Below, piece by piece: positions 7,879 through 17,400 of a stretch of DNA of 27,870 nt. The translations under genes were made by a program, and so were the position numbers. Each line of letters begins with the position of its first letter. The first letter of the stretch is position 1. The stretch is from Porticoccaceae bacterium (GTDB taxonomy: Bacteria; Pseudomonadota; Gammaproteobacteria; Pseudomonadales; Porticoccaceae): the NCBI GenBank assembly GCA_023255165.1, contig JALRJD010000365.1, positions 1-27,870 on the forward strand, given 5' to 3'. Under the pieces are notes generated by a model. That model had not been told where the DNA came from, did no database searches, and saw only the letters and a list, made by a program, of their open reading frames with translations.

Positions 7879-8487
7879 TCAGAGGTCAATGCCGCCGAAC
7901 GACATAAAGCCCAGGGATATCAGGCCAACAGTGATAAATACGATTCCCAGCCCCTGCAGGCCTTCCGGAATATCGCTGTACTTAAGCTTTTCGCGGATAC
8001 CGGCCAGCACCGCAATCGCCAGCGCCCAGGACAAACCGGAACCAAAGCCGTAGACCACGCTTTCAGCGAGGTCATAACCGCGCTCAGCCATCAGCAGCGA
8101 GCCACCGAGGATCGCACAGTTCACTGTGATCAGCGGCAGAAACACGCCCAGTGCGTTGTACAGCGCAGGCACATACTTATCGAGAAACATTTCCAGTATC
8201 TGCACGATGGCGGCAATCACACCGATAAAGCACAGGTAGACCAAAAAGCTCAGATCCACATCCGGCAGACCGGCCCAGGCCAGCGCTCCGTCTGACAGCA
8301 GGTAGCCGAGCAGCAGGTTGTTGACCGGCACAGTAATGGTCTGTACCACAATGACCGCAATGCCCAGACCAATCGCCGCATTAATTTTTTTCGACAGTGC
8401 AATAAAGGTACACATGCCCAAAAACATGCTCAGGGCGATATTGTCGATAAAGACCGATCTAACCAGCAGGCTTAAATAATGTTCCAT
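7879..8487 (-). CDS. nqrE: NqrE, membrane subunit of Na+-NQR
   Basis: This protein of about 202 residues has six membrane helices and is paralogous to NqrD. With NqrD it holds the intramembrane iron centre through cysteines. The two candidate ligands are visible, in LSMFLGMCTFIALSKK and VNCAILGGSLL. A GTG at 8490 would add one residue. I prefer the ATG at 8485-8487 because it gives the usual N-terminus MEHYLSLLVRSVFIDN and a TGATG junction with nqrD. Length is very close to Vibrio NqrE (198). Confidence 0.96.
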   Translation of the reverse strand: MEHYLSLLVRSVFIDNIALSMFLGMCTFIALSKKINAAIGLGIAVIVVQTITVPVNNLLLGYLLSDGALAWAGLPDVDLSFLVYLCFIGVIAAIVQILEMFLDKYVPALYNALGVFLPLITVNCAILGGSLLMAERGYDLAESVVYGFGSGLSWALAIAVLAGIREKLKYSDIPEGLQGLGIVFITVGLISLGFMSFGGIDL

Positions 8488-9152
8488 CACAGCACCTCAC
8501 TTGGTCGGCTGTTGGCGGTAATCTTGAACTCCGCGGCTTCAACCTGATTCTTCTTCCAGGTGCGTAGCGCCCAGATAATCAAACCGATCAGGAAGAACGC
8601 GCTGGGTGGCATTAACATCATGCCGTTGGCCACATACCAACCACCCTCAGTGGAGACTTTAAACACCTCGTAGCCCCACAGTTTGCCGGCGCCAAACAGC
8701 TCGCGGATAAACGCAAGCAACATCAGTATCGCACTGTAACCAAGCCCATTGCCGATGCCATCCATAAAGCTCGGCAGTGGCGGATTTTTCATGGCGAAGG
8801 CTTCGGCGCGACCCATAACGATACAGTTAGTGATAATCAAACCGACAAATACCGACAGCTGCTTGCTGATATCGTAAGCCACGGCTTTCAATATCTGATC
8901 CACCACAATTACCAGCGAGGCGATAATGGTCATCTGCACAATGATACGGATGCTATTGGGTATATGGTTTCGAATAACCGAAACAAAAAGGTTGGAAAAC
9001 GCGGTTACCGTGGTCAGCGCCAAACACATAACAAAGGCAACCTTCATGCTTGAGGTTACCGCCAGTGCGGAACAGATACCCAGTATCTGCAGCGCAATCG
9101 GGTTGTTATTGGCTACGGGTTCGAGCAGCGTGTCTTTCATCTTTGTTGCCAT
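8487..9152 (-). CDS. nqrD: NqrD, membrane subunit of Na+-NQR
   Basis: This polytopic subunit of 221 residues carries the candidate iron-ligand cysteines in the blocks LQILGICSALAVT and GLIITNCIVMGRAEAFAM. The second is the strongly conserved NqrD/RnfE signature. The last residues (WKKNQVEAAEFKITANSRPSEVL) form a polar tail slightly longer than in Vibrio NqrD (210). It starts 3 nt after the nqrC stop and its stop is interleaved with the nqrE start. Confidence 0.96.
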   Translation of the reverse strand: MATKMKDTLLEPVANNNPIALQILGICSALAVTSSMKVAFVMCLALTTVTAFSNLFVSVIRNHIPNSIRIIVQMTIIASLVIVVDQILKAVAYDISKQLSVFVGLIITNCIVMGRAEAFAMKNPPLPSFMDGIGNGLGYSAILMLLAFIRELFGAGKLWGYEVFKVSTEGGWYVANGMMLMPPSAFFLIGLIIWALRTWKKNQVEAAEFKITANSRPSEVL

Positions 9153-9155
9153 CGA

Positions 9156-9923
9156 TCAGGCCTCCCCGGATTTCAAGTGGCTGATAAGAGACTGAAAGCC
9201 CTGATCGCCAAGCCAGTAATGAACAAGGTTATTGACACCGCGGGTGGTCAATGTGGCGCCCGCGAGTCCGTCGATCTGCGACTCGGACCCAGCACGAGTC
9301 ATATCCGCCTTGCCTTTGATAACAGTGAGAACCACCTGGCTGTCGTTGTAGGCGCGCTTTCCAACCCAACTGGCTTTCCAGTTTGGATTATCCACTTCGC
9401 CACCCAGTCCGGGCGTCTCCGCATGTTCGTAAAAGCCGATTCCGGCAACGGTTTCAAGATCAGATTCCAGCGCCAGAAAACCATAGAGCGTCGACCACAG
9501 GCCGTAACCTTTGACCGGCAGTATGATCTTGTCGATGCCCTGCTCACCTTCCACTATATAAACAGTGGCATAGTTGGCGCGACGCTTGAGCTTGGCGATA
9601 TCCTCATCCGCGGCAATAGCGGTGGACAGTGCCGGATCTTTGGCTGCCTTGCGCTGATCGTAGCTGGCTGGGTCAACCGCATCGGTAAAGCGACCGGTAT
9701 CGAGATCGACAACGCGGGTGGTGATCTGCTCGAACTGGGTCTCGACATCGACACCCTCTTTGAGCAAGCCAGCCGAAGCGAGAATATTGGTTTTCAGATC
9801 CAGCAACTTGTTAGCCTGCTGGGTCGGCCGCAACAATACTGCCGCACTGGAGACCACCACCGCGCAGATAACGCAGAGCAGTAGCGCAACACCAAAGGTT
9901 TTTTGAATAGAGTCATTAGCCAC
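9156..9923 (-). CDS. nqrC: NqrC, FMN-carrying subunit of Na+-NQR
   Basis: This 255-residue protein has one N-terminal membrane helix (about residues 9-31) and a periplasmic FMN-binding domain. FMN is expected on Thr224 in DGLAGATLT. Another family block, HAETPGLGGEV, lies at about 167-177. The residue before GAT is Ala rather than the Ser of Vibrio NqrC. The start codon is GTG at 9921-9923, supported by GGAG 8 nt upstream and by the fit to the family length. It overlaps the nqrB 3' end by 8 nt. ApbE downstream in the operon is the expected flavin transferase. Confidence 0.95.
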   Translation of the reverse strand: MANDSIQKTFGVALLLCVICAVVVSSAAVLLRPTQQANKLLDLKTNILASAGLLKEGVDVETQFEQITTRVVDLDTGRFTDAVDPASYDQRKAAKDPALSTAIAADEDIAKLKRRANYATVYIVEGEQGIDKIILPVKGYGLWSTLYGFLALESDLETVAGIGFYEHAETPGLGGEVDNPNWKASWVGKRAYNDSQVVLTVIKGKADMTRAGSESQIDGLAGATLTTRGVNNLVHYWLGDQGFQSLISHLKSGEA

Positions 9924-11109
9924 GGGCCAGTCTCCTTTTGATATTTCCTTGAACCACAGCGTGATCGATCAGCGGCGCAAACAGGTTGGCAAACAGGATG
10001 GCCAACATCATGCCTTCCGGAAACGCCGGATTGACCACACGAATCAGGATTACCATCACACCGATCAACATACCGAACCAAAACTTGCCGGTATTGGTCA
10101 TCGCGGCAGAGACCGGGTCGGTGGCCATAAAGATGGCGCCGAAGGCAAAGCCGCCAATCACCCAGTGCCAGTAGAACGGCAGAGCAAACATCGGGTTGGT
10201 CGATTCAATATTGTTAAACAACATGGATAACAGCGCGGAGCCAACCAGCACACCGCTGATAATGCGCCAGGATGCAATGCGCATCACCAGCAACACCACG
10301 GCACCGATGAGAATCGCCAGAGTTGAGGTTTCACCGATTGAGCCCTGAATGGTACCGAGGAATGCCTGAGTCCAGGTCACGCTCTGCTCAAGCGCATCGA
10401 CGCCAGCAGTGGCGGCAACAGAGAGCATGGTGGCGCCGGTGTAACCGTCAACCGCTGTCCATACTGCATCGCCGGACATATAGGCCGGATAAGCGAAATA
10501 GAGAAATGCACGGCCGGTCAGAGCCGGGTTGAGGAAGTTTTTGCCGGTACCGCCAAAGACCTCTTTGCCGATCACAATACCAAAGCTGATACCAACAGCG
10601 ACCATCCACAGCGGCAGATCGGGTGGGCAGCACAGCGCAAACAACACTGAGGTAACAAAGAAGCCTTCATTGACTTCATGACCGCGAATGCTGGCAAACA
10701 GCACTTCCCAGAAACCACCAACAATAAAGGTCACCATATAAATCGGCAGGAAGTAAGCCGCACCGTGAACCAGGTTATCCCAGATACTGGTCGGATCGTA
10801 ACCGGCCAACATGGCGATAAACACACCGCGGCCGCCATCCTGAGCCATCATGCCCATATCCGCCATAATGGTATTGGCCTGGAAGCCAACGTTCCACATA
10901 CCAAAGAACATGGTCGGGAAAGTTGCCAGCCAGACGGTGATCATCACCCGCTTGAGGTCGATGCCGTCGCGAACATGGGAGCTGTTTTTGGTGACATCAG
11001 CAGGTTTGAAAAGACCGGTGTCGATAGCTTCAAACAGTGCATACCATTTTTCCCACTTGCCACCCTTGTGAAAATGCGGCTCTAATTTATCGAGAAGATT
11101 ACGCAACAT
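9916..11109 (-). CDS. nqrB: NqrB, FMN/riboflavin membrane subunit of Na+-NQR
   Basis: This integral membrane subunit of 397 residues (Vibrio about 412-415) is central to Na+ translocation and quinone reduction. The covalent FMN site is Thr227 in DGYTGATML. Other family signatures are FGGTGKNFLNPALTGRAFL and FMATDPVSAAMTNTGKFWFG. A strong AGGAGG Shine-Dalgarno sequence within the 3' end of nqrA precedes the ATG at 11107-11109, and the intergenic gap is 4 nt. The N-terminus (MLRNLLDKLEPHF) is cytoplasmic and typical for the family. Confidence 0.97.
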   Translation of the reverse strand: MLRNLLDKLEPHFHKGGKWEKWYALFEAIDTGLFKPADVTKNSSHVRDGIDLKRVMITVWLATFPTMFFGMWNVGFQANTIMADMGMMAQDGGRGVFIAMLAGYDPTSIWDNLVHGAAYFLPIYMVTFIVGGFWEVLFASIRGHEVNEGFFVTSVLFALCCPPDLPLWMVAVGISFGIVIGKEVFGGTGKNFLNPALTGRAFLYFAYPAYMSGDAVWTAVDGYTGATMLSVAATAGVDALEQSVTWTQAFLGTIQGSIGETSTLAILIGAVVLLVMRIASWRIISGVLVGSALLSMLFNNIESTNPMFALPFYWHWVIGGFAFGAIFMATDPVSAAMTNTGKFWFGMLIGVMVILIRVVNPAFPEGMMLAILFANLFAPLIDHAVVQGNIKRRLARG

Positions 11110-11113
11110 GGTC

Positions 11114-12454
11114 TTAACCCTCCTTCTCTATTCTGGTCAAATTATCACGCAGGATCGGACCGTACTCGTATTTGCCAACGCAGACATAGCTGTAGAGACC
11201 AACGTCATCTTCATCCAGCTCCAGACAGCCCAGCTTTTGAGCCATTTCGGTATCACCAACAATCAACGAGCGCAGCAGCTGGATCGGTAAAATATCCAGC
11301 GCGGTAACATCTTCATAGCCACCCACCGGCACCATGGCGCGCTCGCTGCCGTTGGTGCTCGAGGTCATATTGAAAAGTTTTTTGCTCAGTGAAGAGATAT
11401 AGATTGGCAGCGCGGAATGGTTGTTCACCCCCGCTCTGAGGTAGTGCAGGAAGGAGCGCTCGCGACCTTCGCGAATCACCGATACCTGACTGTGGTAGCG
11501 ACCGAGGAAAGCAAATTCCCCCGATGCTTTGCGACCGGAGAGAACCGAACCGGAAATCACCCGATTTTCATCATTTTTCAGTTCACCGATCACCAACTGA
11601 TTGAGATTGGCGCCGAGACGGGTCTTCAGCAGTCGCGGCTGATTGACCTGTGGGCCACCCAGAGCAACCACTCGACTGGTATCAACGGTGCCGCTGGTAA
11701 ACAGTGCGCCAATGGCAATCACATCCTGGTAGCCGATAGTCCATACGGTTTTGTCAGCGCTAACAGGATCGATAAAATGAATATGGGTTCCGGCCAGACC
11801 TGCAGGATGTGGGCCGGCGAACTGGTGGCTGTGAACACCTTCAACTGTTTCACCCGCAACAGTGGCATCGGCTGCAGTACAAAGATGCACCGGGCCATCG
11901 GTCAGGCGGGTCAGGACGGTTAGTCCGTTGGCGAAGTCTTCACCACGCTGAGCGATAATGACTGCAGGGTCGGCGGCCAGTGGATTGGTATCCATGGCGG
12001 TGACAAAAATCGAGGCTGGACTGGTCTCAGGCGCAGGCACTTTGGCGTAGGGTCGTGTACGCAGCGACACCCACTGGCCGGAGTTCACCAGATTCTCAAC
12101 CACTGCGCTGCGATCCAGCGACACCAGCTGCTCAGCTGAATATTGGGCAAAACTCTCCGCCTCGTTGCCATCGACATCAATCACCAGGGATTGGAACACA
12201 CGGCGCTCGCCGCGGTTGATCGCCGCCACTACTCCGGCTGCGGGCGCGGTGTATTTGACACCGTCGGTCTTCTTGTCGGTAAACAGCAACTGACCCAACT
12301 TGACGCGATCACCTTCGCGCACAGCCATGGTTGGCTTCATGCCCGGGTAGTCAAAACCTACCACTGCCACCTGACCGATCACTGGGCCATCGTGAATAAC
12401 CTGCTCTGGATTACCAGCTATAGGCAGGTCTAATCCGCGACGGATTTTTATCAT
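11114..12454 (-). CDS. nqrA: NqrA subunit of Na+-NQR
   Basis: This 446-residue cytoplasmic subunit is the first gene of the operon. It starts with the typical MIKIRRGLDLPIAGNPEQ. It also shows the lipoyl-like block GMKPTMAVREGDRVKLGQLLF, then TAPAAGVVAAINRGERRVFQS, the HIHFIDPVSADKTVWTIGYQ region, and the C-terminal GCLELDEDDVGLYSYVCVGK followed by YGPILR. Length equals the Vibrio homologue (446). The SD is modest (AGG 8 nt before the ATG). NqrA is associated with the quinone site. Confidence 0.97.
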   Translation of the reverse strand: MIKIRRGLDLPIAGNPEQVIHDGPVIGQVAVVGFDYPGMKPTMAVREGDRVKLGQLLFTDKKTDGVKYTAPAAGVVAAINRGERRVFQSLVIDVDGNEAESFAQYSAEQLVSLDRSAVVENLVNSGQWVSLRTRPYAKVPAPETSPASIFVTAMDTNPLAADPAVIIAQRGEDFANGLTVLTRLTDGPVHLCTAADATVAGETVEGVHSHQFAGPHPAGLAGTHIHFIDPVSADKTVWTIGYQDVIAIGALFTSGTVDTSRVVALGGPQVNQPRLLKTRLGANLNQLVIGELKNDENRVISGSVLSGRKASGEFAFLGRYHSQVSVIREGRERSFLHYLRAGVNNHSALPIYISSLSKKLFNMTSSTNGSERAMVPVGGYEDVTALDILPIQLLRSLIVGDTEMAQKLGCLELDEDDVGLYSYVCVGKYEYGPILRDNLTRIEKEG

Positions 12455-12745
12455 AGGAATTACCTAATATTCAAAATTGACGTTTGGGCTGTACAGCTAA
12501 AAATATGGCCGCGACTTGAACTGTTGCAGTCCAAAAAGCGGGTCGTTTTAGCTTAGTGTCGGCAGACAGAATGCGAGCAGTGTTTGCCGTTTAAAAGATC
12601 GGCGGGATTATAAAGGTCTGAGCGCTGCGATTCCAGTCTCGAAGGCGGTTAGAAAAGCTAAAGTGGGCAATATTTGCGTTATTTCAATTGCCGCAGTCAT
12701 GAATTGATTTCAGCGGCCGGGAAACAGTGGCGCGAGCGCTGGTTT
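12455..12745. other. Intergenic region upstream of nqrA
   Basis: There is no credible gene in this stretch between the gap terminator and nqrA. It contains the candidate promoter at 12607-12635 and a short perfect palindrome (gctgtacagc, 12488-12497) 33 nt before nqrA. The palindrome might be a regulator site but does not have the CTGT-N8-ACAG spacing of a LexA box. I recognise no riboswitch. Confidence 0.6.
12607..12635 (-). promoter_or_regulatory. Candidate promoter of the nqr operon
   Basis: On the minus strand a perfect TATAAT lies at 12607-12612, with a weak -35 (TGGAAT) 17 nt upstream. It would give a leader of about 145 nt before nqrA. No other good -10 is visible between the gap terminator and nqrA. 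The poor -35 suggests an activator or a different sigma factor; this is a guess from sequence. Confidence 0.4.
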
Positions 12746-12785
12746 AACCAAAAACAGAGCTCGCTACAGTTGCTGTAACGAGCTC
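12746..12785 (-). terminator. Rho-independent terminator of gap
   Basis: On the minus strand a 13-bp stem (gagctcgttacag / ctgtagcgagctc, with one G-U pair) closes a 3-nt CAA loop. It is followed by tgtttttgg, a U-rich tail. The stem occupies 12757-12785, about 20 nt after the gap stop codon. It should insulate gap from the nqr operon downstream on the same strand. Confidence 0.88.
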
Positions 12786-12805
12786 CTGCGGACCTGCTTT
12801 TGGGA

Positions 12806-14272
12806 TTAATTTTTGGCCACACTGGGATAGGTCGGCCAGCTGACGCCGGCAAACTTCTCCAGACAGCGAACCACCTGGCAGCTGTAGCCAAACTCATTGT
12901 CATACCAGCAGTAGAGCACACAGCTATTGCCCTCGACGATAGTGGCCTGGGAATCGAGCACACAGGCCTGACGTGAGCCGACAAAATCAGTCGATACCGC
13001 CTCGGTGGAAATGGTGTAGCCGATCTGCTGTTGCAACTCCGAGTGCAGCGCCTTCTGGCGCATAAATTCATTCAACTCCTCAACACTGGTGTCGCGGCCA
13101 AGCTGAAGGTTGAGAATCGCCATCGAAACATTGGGCGTTGGCACCCGAATCGCATTGCCGGTCAGCTTACCCTTGAGCTCGGGAATCGCCTTGGCTACCG
13201 CTTTGGCCGCACCGGTGGAAGTGAGCACCATATTCAGTGGCGCACTGCGACCGCGGCGATCGCCCTTGTGGTAATTATCGATCAGGTTCTGGTCGTTGGT
13301 ATAGGCGTGAACGGTTTCAACATGGCCGCTGTTGATACCAAACTCATCGAGCAGACATTTCAGCACCGGAACAATGGCGTTGGTGGTACAGGAGGCCGCC
13401 GAGATAATCGTGCGCTCCGGGGTAATTTCACTGTGGTTGACACCAAATACAATATTTGGAATATCGTCGCCCGCCGGTGCGGTGAGCAATACCTTGGCAG
13501 CGCCGGGCCGCAGATGACCGCTGAGCCCGGCGGTGTCTTTCCAGACCCCGGTGTTATCGACTATCAACGCATTGTTGATACCGTAGTTGGTGTAGTCGAT
13601 CTCATCCGGGGAGTTGGCGTAGATCACCTTGACCGGATTGCCGTTAATCACCAGCGTGTTCTCATCTTCCAGCACACGAATGGTGCCTTTGAACGAGCCG
13701 TGCACGGAGTCACGGCGCAACAGTGCGGCACGTTTTTCCAGATCGTTGTCGACCTTGCCTTTGCGGATAACAATCGCGCGCAGTCTCAGCACATCGCCAC
13801 CGCCGGCCTTGTCGATCAAAATTCTCGCCACCAGTCGACCAATCCGGCCAAAACCATAGAGCACCACATCCTGAGGCTGCGGCAGCGGCTTGATATCGGA
13901 GCCAATAATAGCTTTCAGTTCGTCGCTGACAAACTCGTCAAGACTGCGACCATTGCCAACCGTTTGGTACTTGACCACCATCTTGCCGAGATCGATGTGA
14001 GCCGGGCCAAGGTGCTGCCGGGCAATCGCTTCAATCATTGGATATGAGTCAAACTCGGACAGTTCATTCTGCTCCACCTGACGCACCCGGCGATGGAATT
14101 TCATCAAGTCGGTGACCGACTTGTTAACCATGCTGTTGCCGTACATATAAGTGGAGACATTGCGCTCGCGGTAGAGCTTGCCAATAATCGGAATCATGCC
14201 TTCAGCAAGGGCTTCACGCTGTTTCCAATCTTTAAAAAAATCGTCTGGGAGGGGTCTCTTCTGGTCAATCAC
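12806..14272 (-). CDS. Long-form glyceraldehyde-3-phosphate dehydrogenase
   Basis: This 488-residue GAPDH has an N-terminal extension of about 130 residues absent from ordinary GapA (about 330). It resembles the long GAPDH that Pseudomonas carries beside mfd. The core shows the Rossmann motif GFGRIGR (140-146), catalytic Cys295 in SAASCTTNA, catalytic His322 in HAYTNDQ, and the C-terminal WYDNEFGYS. After beta-2 the chain reads VIRKGK (168-173) where NAD-specific GAPDHs have an Asp that binds the adenine ribose, so NADP use is plausible but unproven. The extension (for example TYMYGNSMVNKSVTDLMKFH) has no motif I recognise. The start is GTG at 14270-14272, supported by AAAGGA 7 nt upstream. 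It is divergent from mfd. Confidence 0.93.
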   Translation of the reverse strand: MIDQKRPLPDDFFKDWKQREALAEGMIPIIGKLYRERNVSTYMYGNSMVNKSVTDLMKFHRRVRQVEQNELSEFDSYPMIEAIARQHLGPAHIDLGKMVVKYQTVGNGRSLDEFVSDELKAIIGSDIKPLPQPQDVVLYGFGRIGRLVARILIDKAGGGDVLRLRAIVIRKGKVDNDLEKRAALLRRDSVHGSFKGTIRVLEDENTLVINGNPVKVIYANSPDEIDYTNYGINNALIVDNTGVWKDTAGLSGHLRPGAAKVLLTAPAGDDIPNIVFGVNHSEITPERTIISAASCTTNAIVPVLKCLLDEFGINSGHVETVHAYTNDQNLIDNYHKGDRRGRSAPLNMVLTSTGAAKAVAKAIPELKGKLTGNAIRVPTPNVSMAILNLQLGRDTSVEELNEFMRQKALHSELQQQIGYTISTEAVSTDFVGSRQACVLDSQATIVEGNSCVLYCWYDNEFGYSCQVVRCLEKFAGVSWPTYPSVAKN

Positions 14273-14308
14273 TGGCCGGTCCTTTTCAAGCTGATTGTTG
14301 AGGGCGCA

Positions 14309-14337
14309 ATTATCGTGGACATTTATCAGTCAGGCAA
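14309..14337 (-). promoter_or_regulatory. Promoter of the long GAPDH gene
   Basis: On the minus strand TTGCCT (14332-14337), a 17-nt spacer and GATAAT (14309-14314) form a good sigma70 promoter. Transcription would start near 14302, giving a leader of about 30 nt with the AAAGGA ribosome site just before the GTG. Confidence 0.65.
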
Positions 14338-14489
14338 CCGCGAACGGACTAAAACCGATTAAAATGGGCGATGAGATCAAGATAGAGAATATTCCTACTA
14401 TCAATAGCCCTCCCCGAGTAAAATGCCCGGCCGTGCACAGCAACAGGGTGCGACATTTGTTCAGACACTTCTAAAAACACTGCAGGCCT

Positions 14490-17400
14490 ATGACAACTTT
14501 AGACTCAGCGACCATTCTCAGCCTGAACTTATCGGCTCGACCCGGCGACAAAAATCACTGGGGTGAGCTGCAGGCAGCCGGCCGTGCTCTGGCCATAGCC
14601 GAAGCGGCCCGGCAGTTTACGGGGCTCAGTGTACTGGTCACTGAAACTGCTCGCGAGGCATCGGCGCAGAGTCGCATGTTGTCATTTTTCAGCGCTCGGC
14701 TGGAACTGCCGATTCTCAATTTCCCCGACTGGGAAACCCTGCCCTACGATATTTTTTCGCCGCACCAGGATATTGTCTCGGCGCGACTGCAAACACTGGC
14801 CAGCCTGCCCAGTGCACAACATGCGCTGTTGATTGTGCCGCTGCCAACGCTGATGCACAGGCTGGCACCAACCGACTTTATTGCCTCGCGCACCTTTGCC
14901 TATAAGGTCGGCGAACTGCTCGATCGCGACCAATTGCAGCAACAGCTCTCCCGCGCCGGATACAACCGTGTCGAAACGGTTTATGAGCACGGCGAGTACG
15001 CCTTTCGCGGCTCCCTGATCGACATCTACCCGATGGGCGCCAAGCAGCCCTTTCGCATCGACCTGCTCGACGACGAGATCGAAAGTTTGCGTCTATTCGA
15101 TTCCGAATCGCAGCGCACCACCGAGAGTGTCAATCAGATTGAACTGCTGCCGGCTCGCGAGTTTCCCCTCGACAAGCAGGCCTGCAATCAATTTTTGAAT
15201 AACTGGCACGAGCACTTTGATCAGGATCCGGGCAAATGTCCGGTCTATCGCGATATAAAGGATGGTGTTGCGCCTCAGGGAATCGAGTACTACCTGAGCC
15301 TGTTTTTTCAGCATACCGCCACGCTGTTTGATTATCTGCCGGAAAAAGTACAGCTGTTTAGCCATGTGGGAATCGAGGATGCCGCCCTCTCCTTTTGGCA
15401 AGACACCAATGCCCGCTACGAAGAATATGGTGTCGATCCAACCCGGCCGATTCTGCCGCCAAAGGAACTGTTTCTCGGCGTCGAAGAGGTTTTCCAACGA
15501 ATCAAGCAACTGCCGCGAACCGAGATTGGCCGCCAGCCCGCCGAGCCGGGTTCCGGCAGAGCCAACTACAATCTGCGCGCCGTGCCGGATGTGGCGATCA
15601 ATTCCAAGCTTAGCAACCCGCTCTCCAAGCTAGCGGAATTCGCTGAGGGCTTTGCTGGCCGCATACTGTTTTGTGCCGAATCCGCCGGCCGTCGCGAAGT
15701 GCTCGCCGGGCTGCTGAAAAAAATTGATATTGTCGCCAGCGAAGTGGACAACTGGCAGGCATTTTTGCAGACAGACAAACGTTTTTCGGTAACCACCTAC
15801 CCGATCGACCAGGGTGTCTACTGCCCGGATCAGGGTATCTGCCTGATCACTGAGGGCGAGCTGTTTGGTCAGCAGGTAATGCAGCGCCGTCGCCGCTCGA
15901 AAGCCTCTGAATCGCCCGATCAAATCTTTAAAAGCCTCGCCGAGCTGCAACATGGTGCGCCAGTGGTGCATATGGATCACGGTGTCGGTCGCTTTCAGGG
16001 TCTGGTTACCCTCGAGGTCGACAAATCCGCCCAGGAATTTCTGATGTTGGTCTACGCCAACGACGCCAAGCTCTATGTGCCGGTCTCATCCTTGCATCTG
16101 ATCAGCCGTTTCGGTGGCAGCGACCAGTCGATGGCGCCGCTGCATAAACTGGGTACCGATAAATGGAGCAAAGCCAAAGAGAAAGCCGCACAACAGGTGC
16201 GCGACACGGCGGTTGAACTGCTCGATATCTATGCCCGACGGGCGGCCAAAAATGGTTTTGCCTGCGAGGATAACGAAGAGGATTACCGCAAGTTCAGCGC
16301 CGACTTCCCCTTTGAAGAAACCGCCGACCAGCTCGAAGCCATCGACGCAGTGCGTCGCGATCTGCTTAGCCCGCAGCCCATGGATCGACTGGTCTGTGGC
16401 GATGTAGGCTTTGGCAAAACCGAAGTCGCGATGCGCGCCGCCTTTACTGCGGTCTCAAGTAGCAAACAGGTGGTGGTGCTGGTGCCGACCACATTACTCG
16501 CCCATCAGCATCTGCAAAATTTTCGCGACCGCTTTGCCAACTGGCCAGTGACCATCGAAGAGTTGTCGCGCTTCCGCACCCCTCAGGAACAGGAGCAGGT
16601 AATTGCCGACACGGAAAATGGCAAGGTGGATATTTTGATCAGTACCCACAAACTGTTGCATGCGCAGATCGACTTTAAGCGCCTGGGGCTGCTGATTATC
16701 GATGAAGAACACCGCTTTGGTGTACGCCAGAAAGACAAGATCAAATCACTGCGCAGCTCGGTGGATATTCTCACCATGACCGCGACCCCGATTCCACGCA
16801 CGCTCAATCTGTCGATGCACGCGGTGCGCGACCTCTCGATTATTGCCACACCGCCGGCGCGGCGGCTGTCGGTAAAGACCTTTATTCGCCAGCAGGAAGA
16901 TCGCGTTACCCGCGAGGCGGTGCTGCGGGAAATTCTCCGCGGCGGCCAGGTCTATTTTCTGCACAACGATGTTAAAACCATCCGTCGCACCGCCGATGAG
17001 TTACAGCGCCTGATTCCGGAAGCGCGCATCAATATCGCCCACGGGCAGATGCGCGAGCGCGAGCTGGAACAGGTGATGTCGGACTTTTATCATCAGCGCT
17101 TCAATCTGCTGGTGTGCACCACCATTATTGAAACCGGCATCGACATTCCCAGCGCCAACACTATTTTGATTGAGCGCGCCGATAAATTTGGCCTCGCCCA
17201 GCTGCATCAACTGCGCGGTCGCGTGGGTCGATCTCACCACCAGGCCTATGCCTATCTGCTGACCCCGCCACCAAAAACCATGACCGCTGATGCACTGAAA
17301 CGGCTGGAGGCGATTTCCGCCGCCGATCATCTTGGCTCCGGGTTTACGCTGGCCACCAACGATCTGGAAATTCGCGGCGCTGGCGAACTGCTCGGTGAAG

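Noticed and set aside
12488..12497. Second LexA box (gctgtacagc) upstream of nqrA
   Set aside because: The half sites are fused (CTGTACAG) rather than separated by 8 nt, so LexA would not be expected to bind.
13031..14047. 338-codon open frame antisense to the GAPDH gene
   Set aside because: It is entirely inside a clear GAPDH coding region, and its translation is rich in Gln, His and Arg with no recognisable domain, as expected of a shadow frame.
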